Shown here: one piece after another, positions 56,053 to 64,000 of the stretch
Layout: every line of letters starts with the position of its first letter
Position numbering within the stretch: position 1 is the stretch's first letter
Assembly (NCBI RefSeq): GCF_042660705.1
Contig: NZ_JBHSUQ010000001.1
Source of the DNA: Undibacterium_A arcticum
GTDB taxonomy: Bacteria > Pseudomonadota > Gammaproteobacteria > Burkholderiales > Burkholderiaceae_D
DNA length: 64,000 bases
Direction: 5' to 3' (one strand)
Program-made: the position numbers and the translations under genes
The notes under the pieces: model-generated
The model's input: the letters and a program-made list of their open reading frames with translations, nothing else
Databases searched by the model: none
Told to the model about the DNA's origin: nothing

Positions 56053-56571
56053 ATGGGGACGACTGTATCGCGTCGCGCATTTTTAACAGTTGGGATCGCC
56101 GGAGCGCTCGCTCTGGCGACTGCGGGCGCCTTGTATCGCGCTACCCGCCAAGCAACTGCATTGCATCCCTACGCGCTGGACGGTGAAGCCAGATCCGCGC
56201 TGTCCGCAATCGTCCCCGCGATGTTGAACGGCGCGATGGCAAACACGCCACAGCAGAGCGAGGCCGCGATCACGCGCGTGCAGGGCGCCATCGCCGGACT
56301 GCCGCTGCTTACCCAGAAAGAAATTCAGGATCTGTTCGCCTTGCTCGCCTTCGGCCCTGCGCGACGCTTGCTGGCCGGGGTGCCGGACACCTGGCAGCAT
56401 GCCAAGCCGGACGACGTGGCCGCGTTTCTCCACAGCTGGCGGACGCACCGGATCGGCATGCTGCAAAGCGCGTATTTCGCGTTGCACGATCTGATTCTCG
56501 GCCCGTGGTACGCCGATCCATCAACCTGGGAAGCGATCGGTTATCCCGGGCCGCTCAAGGAATTAAGCTAA
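56053..56571 (+). CDS. Tat-exported small subunit paired with the GMC oxidoreductase
   Basis: A 172-residue protein beginning with a twin-arginine signal (SRRAFLTVGIAGALALA). The remainder is helical and resembles gluconate 2-dehydrogenase subunit 3-type small subunits (SAIVPAMLNGAM, LLTQKEIQDLFALLA, WRTHRIGMLQSAYFALHDL, YPGPLKEL). In that family the small subunit carries the export signal for the FAD subunit, which itself has none. It lies 29 bp before the GMC gene. No cytochrome c subunit follows. Confidence 0.75.
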   Translation: MGTTVSRRAFLTVGIAGALALATAGALYRATRQATALHPYALDGEARSALSAIVPAMLNGAMANTPQQSEAAITRVQGAIAGLPLLTQKEIQDLFALLAFGPARRLLAGVPDTWQHAKPDDVAAFLHSWRTHRIGMLQSAYFALHDLILGPWYADPSTWEAIGYPGPLKELS

Positions 56572-56600
56572 CCGCGCCGATCAAAGCACCGGCTGAAACA

Positions 56601-58283
56601 ATGACTATGATGAATACCGCAACCCGGCCGGTTGGTCCGGTGACGATCAATTCGTCGAGTAGCCCGATCCCGGACCCGATCGAGGCCGGCCTGGCATCGG
56701 GCTGGCAGGTGATCGATGGCGCCGCGCTGACGCATGACCGGACCATCGAGGCCGACGTCGCGATCATCGGCACCGGCGCCGGCGGCGGTGTGACGGCGGA
56801 AATCCTGGCGCTGGCAGGGCTGAAAGTCGTGCTGATCGAAGAAGGCGCGCTGAAATCATCGAAACATTTCAAGATGCGCGAGGCGGATGCGTATCCGACG
56901 CTATATCAGGAATCAGCTGCGCGCAAAACCCGCGACAAGTCGATCAATATCCTGCAAGGCCGCACGGTCGGCGGCTCGACCACGGTCAACTGGACCACCA
57001 GCTTCCGCACCCCGGACAGTACGCTCGATTATTGGCAGCATCAGTTCGGCCTGAGCGACTGCACGCCGCAGGCGCTGGCACCATGGTTTGCGATGATGGA
57101 ACAGCGGCTGCATATTCGCCCATGGGACGTGCCGCCCAATGAAAACAACGACTTGCTGAGGCGCGGCGCCAGCAAACTTGGCATCCCGACCGCCGCCATT
57201 GCACGCAACGTCAACGGTTGCTGGAACCTTGGTTACTGCGGCATGGGCTGCCCGACCAATGCCAAGCAATCGATGCTGATCACGACCATTCCGTCGGCGC
57301 TGGCCCAAGGCGCGACCTTGTTGACGCGGTGCCGCGCCGAACGCCTGATGTTCAAAGGAGATACAGTCGATGCCTTGGCTTGCGTCGCGCTCGATGCCGG
57401 CGGATTGCAGCTAACCGGCAGGCGGGTGACGGTGCGCGCCAGACATTATGTGGTCGCCGGCGGCGCGATCAATTCACCGGCACTGCTGATACGCTCGAAG
57501 GCGCCGGATCCGCACGGCTTGCTTGGCAAGCGCACTTTCTTGCATCCGACCGTGATTTCCGCCGGGACGTTTCCGCAGCGGGTCGAGGCCTATGCCGGCG
57601 CGCCCCAAAGCATCTATTCCGATCATTTCCTGCAGACACAAGCGATCGATGGCGCGATCGGGTACAAGCTGGAGGCGCCGCCGCTGCATCCGCTGCTATT
57701 TTCCACCACCATGTCCGGCTTCGGTGCGCAGCACGCGGCGTTGATGCGGCAGTTTCCGCATACCCATGCGTTGCTGGCCTTGCTGCGCGACGGCTTCCAT
57801 GCCGACGCGCCGGGCGGCAGCGTACTGCTGCGTGACGACGGCTCCCCGGTGCTGGATTATCCGCTGACCGACTATGTCTGGGATGGCGTCCGACGAGCGC
57901 TATTATCGATGGCGGAAATCCAGTTTGCCGCTGGCGCCGGCACCGTGTACCCGGTGCACGAAATGGCTGAGGGTTATACCAGTTGGGCTGCCGCGAAGAA
58001 GGCAATCGCGGCACTGCCCTATAAACCGCTGCTGACACGCGTGGTCTCGGCCCATGTGATGGGTGGTTGCACCATGTCGGACGATACCCGGCTCGGCGTG
58101 GTCGCCGCCAATGGCCGTTACCATGGTGTCACGAACCTGTCGGTGCACGACGGCTCGCTATTTCCGACCTCGATTGGTGCCAATCCGCAATTGTCGATTT
58201 ACGGCATGACCGCGCGGTTGGCGAGCGGGCTGGCGCAAGCCATGACAAACCGGCCGGCACCGACGCTGGCGGCGCCGCTGTGA
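56601..58283 (+). CDS. GMC-family FAD oxidoreductase
   Basis: A 560-residue glucose-methanol-choline oxidoreductase. FAD motif VAIIGTGAGGGVTAEILA near residue 57, the second FAD contact GRTVGGSTTVNWTTSFRTP, and a GMC C-terminal domain with catalytic His in SAHVMGGCTM and NPQLSIYGMTARLA. The cysteine-rich CWNLGYCGMGCPTNAK segment is seen in long-chain alcohol/sugar dehydrogenase relatives. No signal peptide, so it may be co-exported with the Tat subunit upstream. ATG 56601 is chosen; ATGs 6 and 9 nt later are alternatives. The substrate is unknown. Confidence 0.9.
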   Translation: MTMMNTATRPVGPVTINSSSSPIPDPIEAGLASGWQVIDGAALTHDRTIEADVAIIGTGAGGGVTAEILALAGLKVVLIEEGALKSSKHFKMREADAYPTLYQESAARKTRDKSINILQGRTVGGSTTVNWTTSFRTPDSTLDYWQHQFGLSDCTPQALAPWFAMMEQRLHIRPWDVPPNENNDLLRRGASKLGIPTAAIARNVNGCWNLGYCGMGCPTNAKQSMLITTIPSALAQGATLLTRCRAERLMFKGDTVDALACVALDAGGLQLTGRRVTVRARHYVVAGGAINSPALLIRSKAPDPHGLLGKRTFLHPTVISAGTFPQRVEAYAGAPQSIYSDHFLQTQAIDGAIGYKLEAPPLHPLLFSTTMSGFGAQHAALMRQFPHTHALLALLRDGFHADAPGGSVLLRDDGSPVLDYPLTDYVWDGVRRALLSMAEIQFAAGAGTVYPVHEMAEGYTSWAAAKKAIAALPYKPLLTRVVSAHVMGGCTMSDDTRLGVVAANGRYHGVTNLSVHDGSLFPTSIGANPQLSIYGMTARLASGLAQAMTNRPAPTLAAPL

Positions 58284-58332
58284 CACGATCACCGGCATAA
58301 ATAAGCGCAAAAAAAGTCGCATAATCATTCAC

Positions 58333-59313
58333 ATGATCGTTCGCCTCACCCGTATCCTGCTTCTCGCCCAGCTGGTCATGACCGGTGTGCTGGCCATTGC
58401 TGCCATCAAGCTATGGCATGTCGAGCAGATCTGGCTGGCGTGGTTGCTGGGCCTCGGGATCGTTTTGATGTTCCGCGCTGCGATCACGGCGAATAACTTC
58501 TTGATCGCGCGGCGCTATCGCGATCACACCGAGCCAGTCCCGCCGCTGGGCTGGTTCCAATACAGTCTGCTGTTCATCAAGGAGTTTTACGCGACGATAT
58601 ACAGCACCAGCTGGAGCCTGCCATTCCAATCATTCACCCAACGCCTTTGTCCCGGCTCCACCTCTACCGCGTCCACCGTCTTGCCGGTGCTGCTGATCCA
58701 CGGCTACGGCTGCAACAGCGGCTACTGGCACTCGATGAGCAAGGCGCTGCAGCAGGCCGGCATCAGCCATGGAGCGGTCGATCTGGAGCCGGTGTTGGGC
58801 AGCATCGACGCATATGCGTCGCAGTTGCAGCAGGCCATAGACGCGCTCTGCCTATCCTGCGGCAGCGACCGGGTCGTGCTGGTTGGACACAGCATGGGCG
58901 GTCTGGCGGCGCGCGCCTATCTGCGCGCCCGCGGCGACGCGCGCGTGGCGCGGGTGATTACGCTGGCGACACCGCACTACGGCACCGCAGTGGCGAACTA
59001 TGGCATCGGTATCAACAGCGCACAGATGCGGTGGACCAACGATGACGGGGTCGGCGGCGCCAACGCCTGGCTGAGGCAGCTCGAACGGGATGAAAGCAGC
59101 GCGACGCGTGCCATGATCAGCTCCATCTATACGCCGCACGACAATATCGTGTCGCCGCACAGCTCCTGCCATTTGCCGGGCGCCCGCAACATCGTGCTGC
59201 CGCGCATCGGTCACGTCGCGTTTGCACTGCATCCGGCGGTGCAGGCATGCGTGATCGAAGAAATCCGGCTCGCATCCAAGGCGATACCTGACAGCGCCCG
59301 GAAAATGGCGTGA
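58333..59313 (+). CDS. Membrane-anchored alpha/beta lipase-like hydrolase
   Basis: A 326-residue protein. Two N-terminal membrane segments (about residues 5-25 and 32-50) precede a hydrolase domain with oxyanion motif LIHGYGCNSGYWHSM, nucleophile VGHSMGGLAARAYL (Ser near residue 187), and later ATPHYGT and IGHVAFAL with the probable catalytic His. Similar to triacylglycerol lipases of the PGAP1-like/DUF676 group. The frame starts 50 bp after the GMC gene. The substrate is unknown. Confidence 0.85.
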   Translation: MIVRLTRILLLAQLVMTGVLAIAAIKLWHVEQIWLAWLLGLGIVLMFRAAITANNFLIARRYRDHTEPVPPLGWFQYSLLFIKEFYATIYSTSWSLPFQSFTQRLCPGSTSTASTVLPVLLIHGYGCNSGYWHSMSKALQQAGISHGAVDLEPVLGSIDAYASQLQQAIDALCLSCGSDRVVLVGHSMGGLAARAYLRARGDARVARVITLATPHYGTAVANYGIGINSAQMRWTNDDGVGGANAWLRQLERDESSATRAMISSIYTPHDNIVSPHSSCHLPGARNIVLPRIGHVAFALHPAVQACVIEEIRLASKAIPDSARKMA

Positions 59314-59444
59314 CCGGCAACCTCCGACAGCCACGTCGGGCCGCCGTACAACCGGATGCAACCACGCGGCTTGGGCGACTTTTGTGGATTGATTTATCAG
59401 TGTTATCCTTGCTGAAAAGCAGCATAAACAAGGACCGCCCTGCC

Positions 59445-60119
59445 ATGCAACCGAAAGCACCACGCCGTACCCGCGAACGTATCCTGGAACTGTCACTGCG
59501 GCTCTTCAACGAGTTCGGCGAACCGAATATCACTACCACCGTGATTGCCGAAGAGTTGGATATCTCGCCCGGCAACCTGTACTACCACTTCCGCAACAAG
59601 GATGACATCGTCAATTCGATCTTCATCCAGTTCCAGGCCGAGGTCGACCGCATGCTGGCGCTACCGAATGGGCGCACCCCGAATATCGAGGACGTGTGGC
59701 TGTATCTGCACTATACCTTCGACCTGATCTGGCGCTACCGCTTCCTGTATCGTGACCTGAGCGATTTGCTGTCGCGCAATCGCAAGCTGGAATTGCATTT
59801 CAAGCAGATCCTGGCGCACAAGATCAAGGTTGCCAAGCAATTATGCGAAGGGCTGCGCGCGCAAGGGGCGATGGAAGCGACTGACCTCGAGATTTGCGCA
59901 TTGTCGACCAATATGGTGGTGGTTGCGACCTACTGGCTGTCGTATGAATATGTGCGCAATCCGCGCAAATACACCGAGCAGCAAGCGATGTCGGATGCGC
60001 TGGCCCGCGGTTGCTATCAGGTGGTGTCGTCGATCGGGCCGTATCTGCGCGGCGAGTCGAAGCAGCTATTCACGAAGCTGGCCGACGATTACCTGAAGAC
60101 GCTGAAAGAAGAAGCATGA
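59445..60119 (+). CDS. TetR-family transcriptional regulator
   Basis: A 224-residue regulator. N-terminal helix-turn-helix (RTRERILELSLRLFNEFGE, then DISPGNLYYHFRNKDDI) and a ligand-binding domain with WLYLHYTFDLIWRYRFLYRDL, which fits the TetR C-terminal domain of fatty-acid/lipid-linked regulators. ATG 59445 is chosen because the preceding in-frame residues are not TetR-like and AAGGA lies upstream. It may control the GMC/lipase genes before it; this is inference. Confidence 0.9.
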   Translation: MQPKAPRRTRERILELSLRLFNEFGEPNITTTVIAEELDISPGNLYYHFRNKDDIVNSIFIQFQAEVDRMLALPNGRTPNIEDVWLYLHYTFDLIWRYRFLYRDLSDLLSRNRKLELHFKQILAHKIKVAKQLCEGLRAQGAMEATDLEICALSTNMVVVATYWLSYEYVRNPRKYTEQQAMSDALARGCYQVVSSIGPYLRGESKQLFTKLADDYLKTLKEEA

Positions 60120-60177
60120 TCCTGATCCTCGCCACCGCGCGCCGCCGTGATCTGCGCTCCATCCATCAAGGCAGCCG

Positions 60178-60780
60178 ATGAAATCGATCTGCGTCTATTG
60201 CGGCGCGGCCACCGGGGCGTCGCCCGCCTATGCTGATGCGGCCCGCGCGTTGGCAAAAGTACTGGTCGACGACAACATCGCGCTGGTCTATGGCGGCGGC
60301 AATGTGGGCCTGATGGGCATCATCGCCGACGAAGTGATGCGTCGCGGCGGCGACGTCACCGGCGTTATCCCGCGCGCGCTACTGGACCAGGAAGTCGGCC
60401 ATCATGGACTGAGCCGGCTGCACATCGTCAAGGACATGCACGAACGCAAGGCCATGATGGCGCAATTATCGGACGGTTTCATTGCGCTGCCGGGCGGGCT
60501 CGGTACGCTGGAAGAATTGTTCGAGATGCTGACTTGGTCGCAGCTCAAGCTGCATGACAAACCGGTCGGTTTGCTGAATATCGGCGGTTTTTACGACGGC
60601 CTGCTCGGCTTCATGGCCCATCAGGTGAGCGAAAACTTCCTGCGACCGGAGCATGCGGCGCTGCTGATCGTGGAATCGGATCCCGCCCTGCTGCTGCGGC
60701 GCTGCGAGGCATTCGTGCCGACCCATGTTGCTCGGTGGATCAGCCGCCTAGCGATGGGCGATTTGGACACACTGGAATGA
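60178..60780 (+). CDS. LOG-family protein (TIGR00730), putative cytokinin riboside phosphoribohydrolase
   Basis: A 200-residue Rossmann-like protein with the LOG signatures SICVYCGAATGASPAY, LVYGGGNVGLMG, MHERKAMM and the catalytic PGGLGTLEELFE. Members cleave nucleoside 5'-monophosphates to base and ribose 5-phosphate. It lies 58 bp after the TetR gene. Intact and at normal length. Confidence 0.93.
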   Translation: MKSICVYCGAATGASPAYADAARALAKVLVDDNIALVYGGGNVGLMGIIADEVMRRGGDVTGVIPRALLDQEVGHHGLSRLHIVKDMHERKAMMAQLSDGFIALPGGLGTLEELFEMLTWSQLKLHDKPVGLLNIGGFYDGLLGFMAHQVSENFLRPEHAALLIVESDPALLLRRCEAFVPTHVARWISRLAMGDLDTLE

Positions 60781-61113
60781 ATTGATAGGGAGTATGCACC
60801 AGAACATAGCAACATCCGCTTGAATTACATGGGCGCCAACAAATACTTCCACCAGTATCCATTATCCACCGGGCGACATCGGAACCGCAATCCAAGGCGC
60901 GAATTGGCATGGAACGGCTCAAACCAAGCGCTCAGCTCCGGTCGGTCGCATGGTTGCATTTGACATCGACGACGAAGTTCACCGTAAATTGGACGATGTC
61001 TTTGGCGTCGTAATTGCCGAGGTATCGGGCAACGATCCAGTTGGCACCGGGTCCATCGTTCGCTGGAACCAGCCCCCGGATCACCCGAGCGCCAGCGCCT
61101 CAGCTCAGATATC
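60781..61113. other. Intergenic region with a possible coding remnant
   Basis: 330 bp without a complete gene. On the - strand 60932-61108 an open frame without ATG reads GARVIRGLVPANDGPG, then WIVARYLGNYDAKDIVQFTV and a stop, which looks protein-like. On the + strand the same stretch codes from an ATG near 60950 for FDIDDEVHRKLDDVFGVV. At most one can be real, and neither matches a family I recognise. Confidence 0.3.
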
Positions 61114-62355
61114 TCACATATCCAGCGCCTGCCGGAAATCCTCGACCAGATCGGCCGTATCCTCGATCCCCACCGCGACCCGAATCAACGACTCCGCAAT
61201 GCCCATGCTGGCCCGACGCTGCGCACCCATCTCAAAAAAGATCGTATGCGCGACCGGAATCACCAGGGTCCGGGTGTCGCCCAGATTACTGGCCGACACG
61301 CCCAGCTTCAGCCGGTTCAGGTAATCGAAACAATCGATGTCGTCCTGCAATTCAAAGCTGAACAGTGCGCCGTAACTGCGGAATAACTCGGTCGCCAGCG
61401 CGTGCTGCGGATGCGAAGGCAAGCCGGGATAATGCACCGCCGCAACACGCGGGTCGGCCGCCAGCATTTGGGTCACCGCCATCGCATTGGTGCAGGATCG
61501 CTCCATCCTGAGTGCGAGGGTTTCCGACCCGACCGCGATATGGTGTGCCGCCTCCGGTCCCAGCGAAGCACCGAAATCCCGCAAGGCCTTGGCGCGGATT
61601 TGCACGATACCCCATTGCAGCGGCGGATTGCGTTTGTAATTATCCAGAATGTTGGGAAACACGCTCCAGTCAAACACGCCGGTGTCGGTCAGGCAGCCGC
61701 CCAGCACATTGCCGTGGCCAGCGATCGACTTGGTCAGCGCATTGACCACCAGGCCGGCACCGACCGTCTTGGGTCGGAACAGATACGGCGAAGTCATCGT
61801 ATTGTCGACCACGAACAGGATGCCGCGCGCGCGGCATAATTGGCCGATGCGCTGCAGGTCGGCGATCTGGGTACGCGGATTGGCGATGGTCTCGACGAAC
61901 ACGATGCGCGTCGCCGGCGTCAGCGCCGCTTCCACGTTGGCGACATCGGTGGCGTCGACAAAGGCCACATCGACGCCCTGCCCGCTGACGGTCTGCCACA
62001 GGCTGTTGGTATTGCCGAACAAGAATGACGACGACACTACCTGATCCCCGGCGCGCAGCAGCGACTGGAACAATGCGCCGATTGCCGCCATGCCGGTGGC
62101 AAAGCAGATGCTGGCATGGCCGTCTTCCATCCTGGTGATCTTATCCTCCAGCGCGGCCACGGTCGGATTGCCTTGCCGGCCGTAACGATAACCTGGCTCC
62201 TTGCCTTGGAATACCGATGCCAGTTGGCGCGCATCCTGATAGCCGTAGGCGACCGAGGTATGAATCGGCTTGTGCAAGGCGCCATGCTCGATCGGCTTTT
62301 GCCGGTCGCCGTGCAGGATGGTGGTGGTAAAACCGTAGGGATGAGTTTCGTTCAT
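61114..62355 (-). CDS. Cys/Met metabolism PLP-dependent enzyme (cystathionine gamma-synthase family)
   Basis: A 413-residue trans-sulfuration enzyme. PLP-phosphate contacts in YRYGRQGNPTVAALE and CFATGMAAIG, the PLP lysine in NALTKSIAGHGNVLGG, and the C-terminal SNLGDTRTLVIPVAHT. Position after purF is where Burkholderiales carry metZ (O-succinylhomoserine sulfhydrylase), but the sequence looks like a separate subgroup of the MetB/MetZ family, so the exact reaction is open. ATG 62355 is used; upstream residues in the frame are not conserved. Confidence 0.88.
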   Translation of the reverse strand: MNETHPYGFTTTILHGDRQKPIEHGALHKPIHTSVAYGYQDARQLASVFQGKEPGYRYGRQGNPTVAALEDKITRMEDGHASICFATGMAAIGALFQSLLRAGDQVVSSSFLFGNTNSLWQTVSGQGVDVAFVDATDVANVEAALTPATRIVFVETIANPRTQIADLQRIGQLCRARGILFVVDNTMTSPYLFRPKTVGAGLVVNALTKSIAGHGNVLGGCLTDTGVFDWSVFPNILDNYKRNPPLQWGIVQIRAKALRDFGASLGPEAAHHIAVGSETLALRMERSCTNAMAVTQMLAADPRVAAVHYPGLPSHPQHALATELFRSYGALFSFELQDDIDCFDYLNRLKLGVSASNLGDTRTLVIPVAHTIFFEMGAQRRASMGIAESLIRVAVGIEDTADLVEDFRQALDM

Positions 62356-62395
62356 GTCAGGCGATGGTCTGATGGTGATACCGGGCACTAGGAGT

Positions 62396-62418
62396 CTGTC
62401 CGGCATGGCGCCGGACAG
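62396..62418. repeat. Hairpin between purF and the PLP enzyme gene
   Basis: CTGTCCGGC, loop ATGGC, GCCGGACAG: a 9-bp perfect stem without a T-tract. The left flank TAGGAGTCTGTC resembles the terminal repeat of the element at 42143-42319. Confidence 0.7.
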
Positions 62419-62450
62419 AGCTTGATTGCGCTTATGCTACAACTTGCGAC

Positions 62451-62483
62451 TGCTTGATGCTGCTTGATGCTGCTGGTTGCTGC
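62451..62483. repeat. 10-bp tandem repeat after purF
   Basis: Two copies of TGCTTGATGC and one diverged copy TGCTGGTTGC, just downstream of the purF stop. Confidence 0.75.
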
Positions 62484-62488
62484 GATTC

Positions 62489-64000
62489 TTAATCCGCGCT
62501 GACCAGATTCAGGTTCAACTGCGAGCGGACCGCATCTTCGGCTACCAATTTGGATTGTTGCGAGCGAATTCGATCCGGTCCAGATAGTCGCGCGACACAT
62601 CGCCGGTGACGTAGAGCCCATCGAAGCAGGATGCCTCGAAGTTTTTCAGCGCCGGATTGGTATCTGAAATCGCGCGCTTCAACGCATCGATATCCTGATA
62701 CACCAGTGCATCGGCGGTGATCTCGCGGCACACTTCTTCGTCGCTGCGACCGTAGGCGATCAGTTCGTCGCGGGTCGGCATGTCGATACCATACACGTTC
62801 GGGAATTTCACCGGCGGCGCAGCCGATGCAAAGATCACGCGCTTGGCGCCAGCATCGCGTGCCATTTGCACAATCTCACGGCTGGTGGTGCCGCGCACGA
62901 TCGAGTCGTCCACCAGCAGCACCGACTTGCCCTTGAATTCGGATGGCATCGCATTCAGTTTCTGGCGTACCGATTTGCGTCGGATCGCCTGGCCCGGCAT
63001 CATGAAGGTGCGGCCGATATAGCGGTTCTTGATGAAACCTTCGCGGTAATCGAGATTCAGATTCATCGCCAGTTCCATCGCCGCCGGGCGCGACGAATCC
63101 GGGATCGGCATCACCACGTCGATGTCGCCCAAGGGAATTTGCGTGCGGATTTTTTGTGCGAGGTACTCGCCCATCTTCAGCCGCGACGCATACACCGAGG
63201 CGCCGTCGATGACCGAGTCGGGACGAGCCAGATAGACGAATTCGAACGCGCATGGGTTCAGCGAAGGATTTTCGGCGCATTGCTGGTTGTACAGTCTGCC
63301 GTCGAGATCGACAAAAATCGCCTCACCCGGCATCACATCGCGCAGGAAACGGAAGCCCAGCCCTTCAAGCGCCACCGACTCGCTGGCCACCATGTATTCC
63401 GGCCCCTTGTCGCTTTCGGCAAAACCGAGGCACAGCGGACGGATGCCGAACGGATCGCGGAACGCCAGCAGACCGAGACCGGCGATCTGCGCCACCGCCG
63501 CGTAGGCGCCGCGTACCCGCTTGTGCAGCACCGATACCGCCTTGAACATCGCTGCCGGATCGAGCGAATAGCCGCTGGTGGCTTCCTGAATCTCGTGGGC
63601 CAGCACGTTCAGCAGCACTTCCGAATCGGAATCGGTATTGATGTGCCGGCGGTCGATCTTGAACATATCGTCTTTGAGCTGCTCCCAGTTGGTCAGGTTG
63701 CCGTTGTGCGCCAGAGTGATGCCGAACGGCGCATTGACGTAGAACGGCTGCGCTTCCTCCTCGCTGGACGAACCGGCGGTCGGGTAGCGCACATGGCCGA
63801 TGCCCGAATTGCCTTGCAGCGAACGCATATTGCGCGTGCGGAACACGTCACGCACCAGGCCGTTGGCCTTGTGCATCGAAAACGTGTTGCCGAGATTGGT
63901 TGCGATCCCTGCGGCGTCCTGACCGCGATGCTGCAACAGCAGCAGCGCATCATAGATCAGCTGATTAACGGGACTGTGAGAGACGACGCCAACAATGCCA
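62489..64000 (-). CDS. purF: Amidophosphoribosyltransferase (edge-truncated, frameshifted near the C-terminus as sequenced)
   Basis: Catalyses the first committed step of purine synthesis. The frame enters from the right edge at GIVGVVSHSPVNQLIYDALL, so only the initiator and the catalytic Cys are cut off. N-terminal nucleophile glutaminase segments (QHRGQDAAG, GHVRYPTAGSS, LAHNGNLTN) and the phosphoribosyltransferase PRPP motif VLLVDDSIVRGTTSREI are present. After FARNNP the frame breaks at 62549-62551; one more A gives KLVAEDAVRSQLNLNLVSAD and stop at 62489. The break affects only the last 20 residues. Confidence 0.95.

Noticed and set aside
5869..62551. Programmed ribosomal frameshifting as a general explanation of the broken frames
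   Set aside because: The needed shifts go in different directions (-1, +1 and two-base changes), the sites are not classical slippery heptamers, and none has a conserved stimulatory hairpin that I can see. Indel error is simpler.
1..64000. CRISPR array, prophage, rRNA operon or replication origin
   Set aside because: No regularly spaced repeats with spacers, phage structural genes, 16S/23S sequence or DnaA-box cluster with dnaA/dnaN are present. The short tandem arrays at 701, 16190 and 62451 have no spacers.

Overview
The window is a 64 kb piece of a betaproteobacterial chromosome. Gene content and order suggest Burkholderiales, most likely Oxalobacteraceae (relatives of Herminiimonas, Undibacterium or Herbaspirillum). 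The clues are a canonical iscRSUA-hscBA-fdx-iscX cluster, a complete nuoA-N operon preceded by secG and tRNA-Leu and followed by DUF2818 and a Nudix gene, an ilvBHC block divergent from an ECF-sigma/DUF3619/DUF3106/RDD block, and purF followed by a Cys/Met PLP enzyme. This placement is inferred from content, not from a search.

Layout. 1-3.2 kb: end of prfB, lysS and a glycine-zipper envelope protein on the + strand. 3.2-9.3 kb: ISC iron-sulfur operon on the - strand behind a putative IscR-controlled promoter. 9.3-14.4 kb: a CDF metal exporter, relA, a RidA-like gene and an alpha/beta hydrolase. 14.7-19.5 kb: acyl-CoA genes (3-oxoacid CoA-transferase subunits, a hot-dog thioesterase, an SDR, and divergent ETF:ubiquinone oxidoreductase). 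19.5-35.1 kb: Nudix, DUF2818 and the fourteen nuo genes of respiratory complex I. 35.2-45.1 kb: tRNA-Leu(GAG), secG, tpiA, a quinone oxidoreductase, a type II NADH dehydrogenase, an orphan ABC binding protein, a cytochrome P450, and rpsO-pnp. 45.1-51.6 kb: a BamE-like lipoprotein, pssA, two envelope genes and ilvC-ilvH-ilvB. 52.1-54.3 kb: the ECF sigma block. 54.4-56 kb: an IS30-type element and gene debris. 56-60.8 kb: a Tat-signal small subunit, GMC oxidoreductase, lipase, TetR regulator and LOG protein. 61.1-64 kb: a Cys/Met PLP enzyme and purF.

Together these are mostly housekeeping functions: translation, Fe-S assembly that would feed the Fe-S-rich complex I and ETF-QO, respiration, branched-chain amino acid and purine synthesis, and envelope upkeep.

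The most unusual property is the number of single reading-frame breaks in genes that should be essential: hscB, iscU, relA, scoA (twice), nuoA, D, F, G, H, J and L, rpsO, ilvC and purF, plus a CDF exporter. Nearly all lie at short A/T runs, and the remainder of each protein is intact in the next frame. I read these most simply as base-call or assembly indels and annotate each as one gene across the break; real mutation or recoding is not excluded.

The best biological lead is the sigma factor block. An ECF sigma factor overlaps a single-TM protein, followed by an exported protein built on an 18-residue L-x-P-x-x-Q-like repeat, an arrangement that resembles CnrH/CnrY/CnrX-type envelope signalling. 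Other structures worth checking are a 177-bp nested inverted-repeat element behind pnp, a second diverged ilvC 3' end next to a 60-nt perfect palindrome, and a decaying GGDEF-domain remnant beside the IS element.
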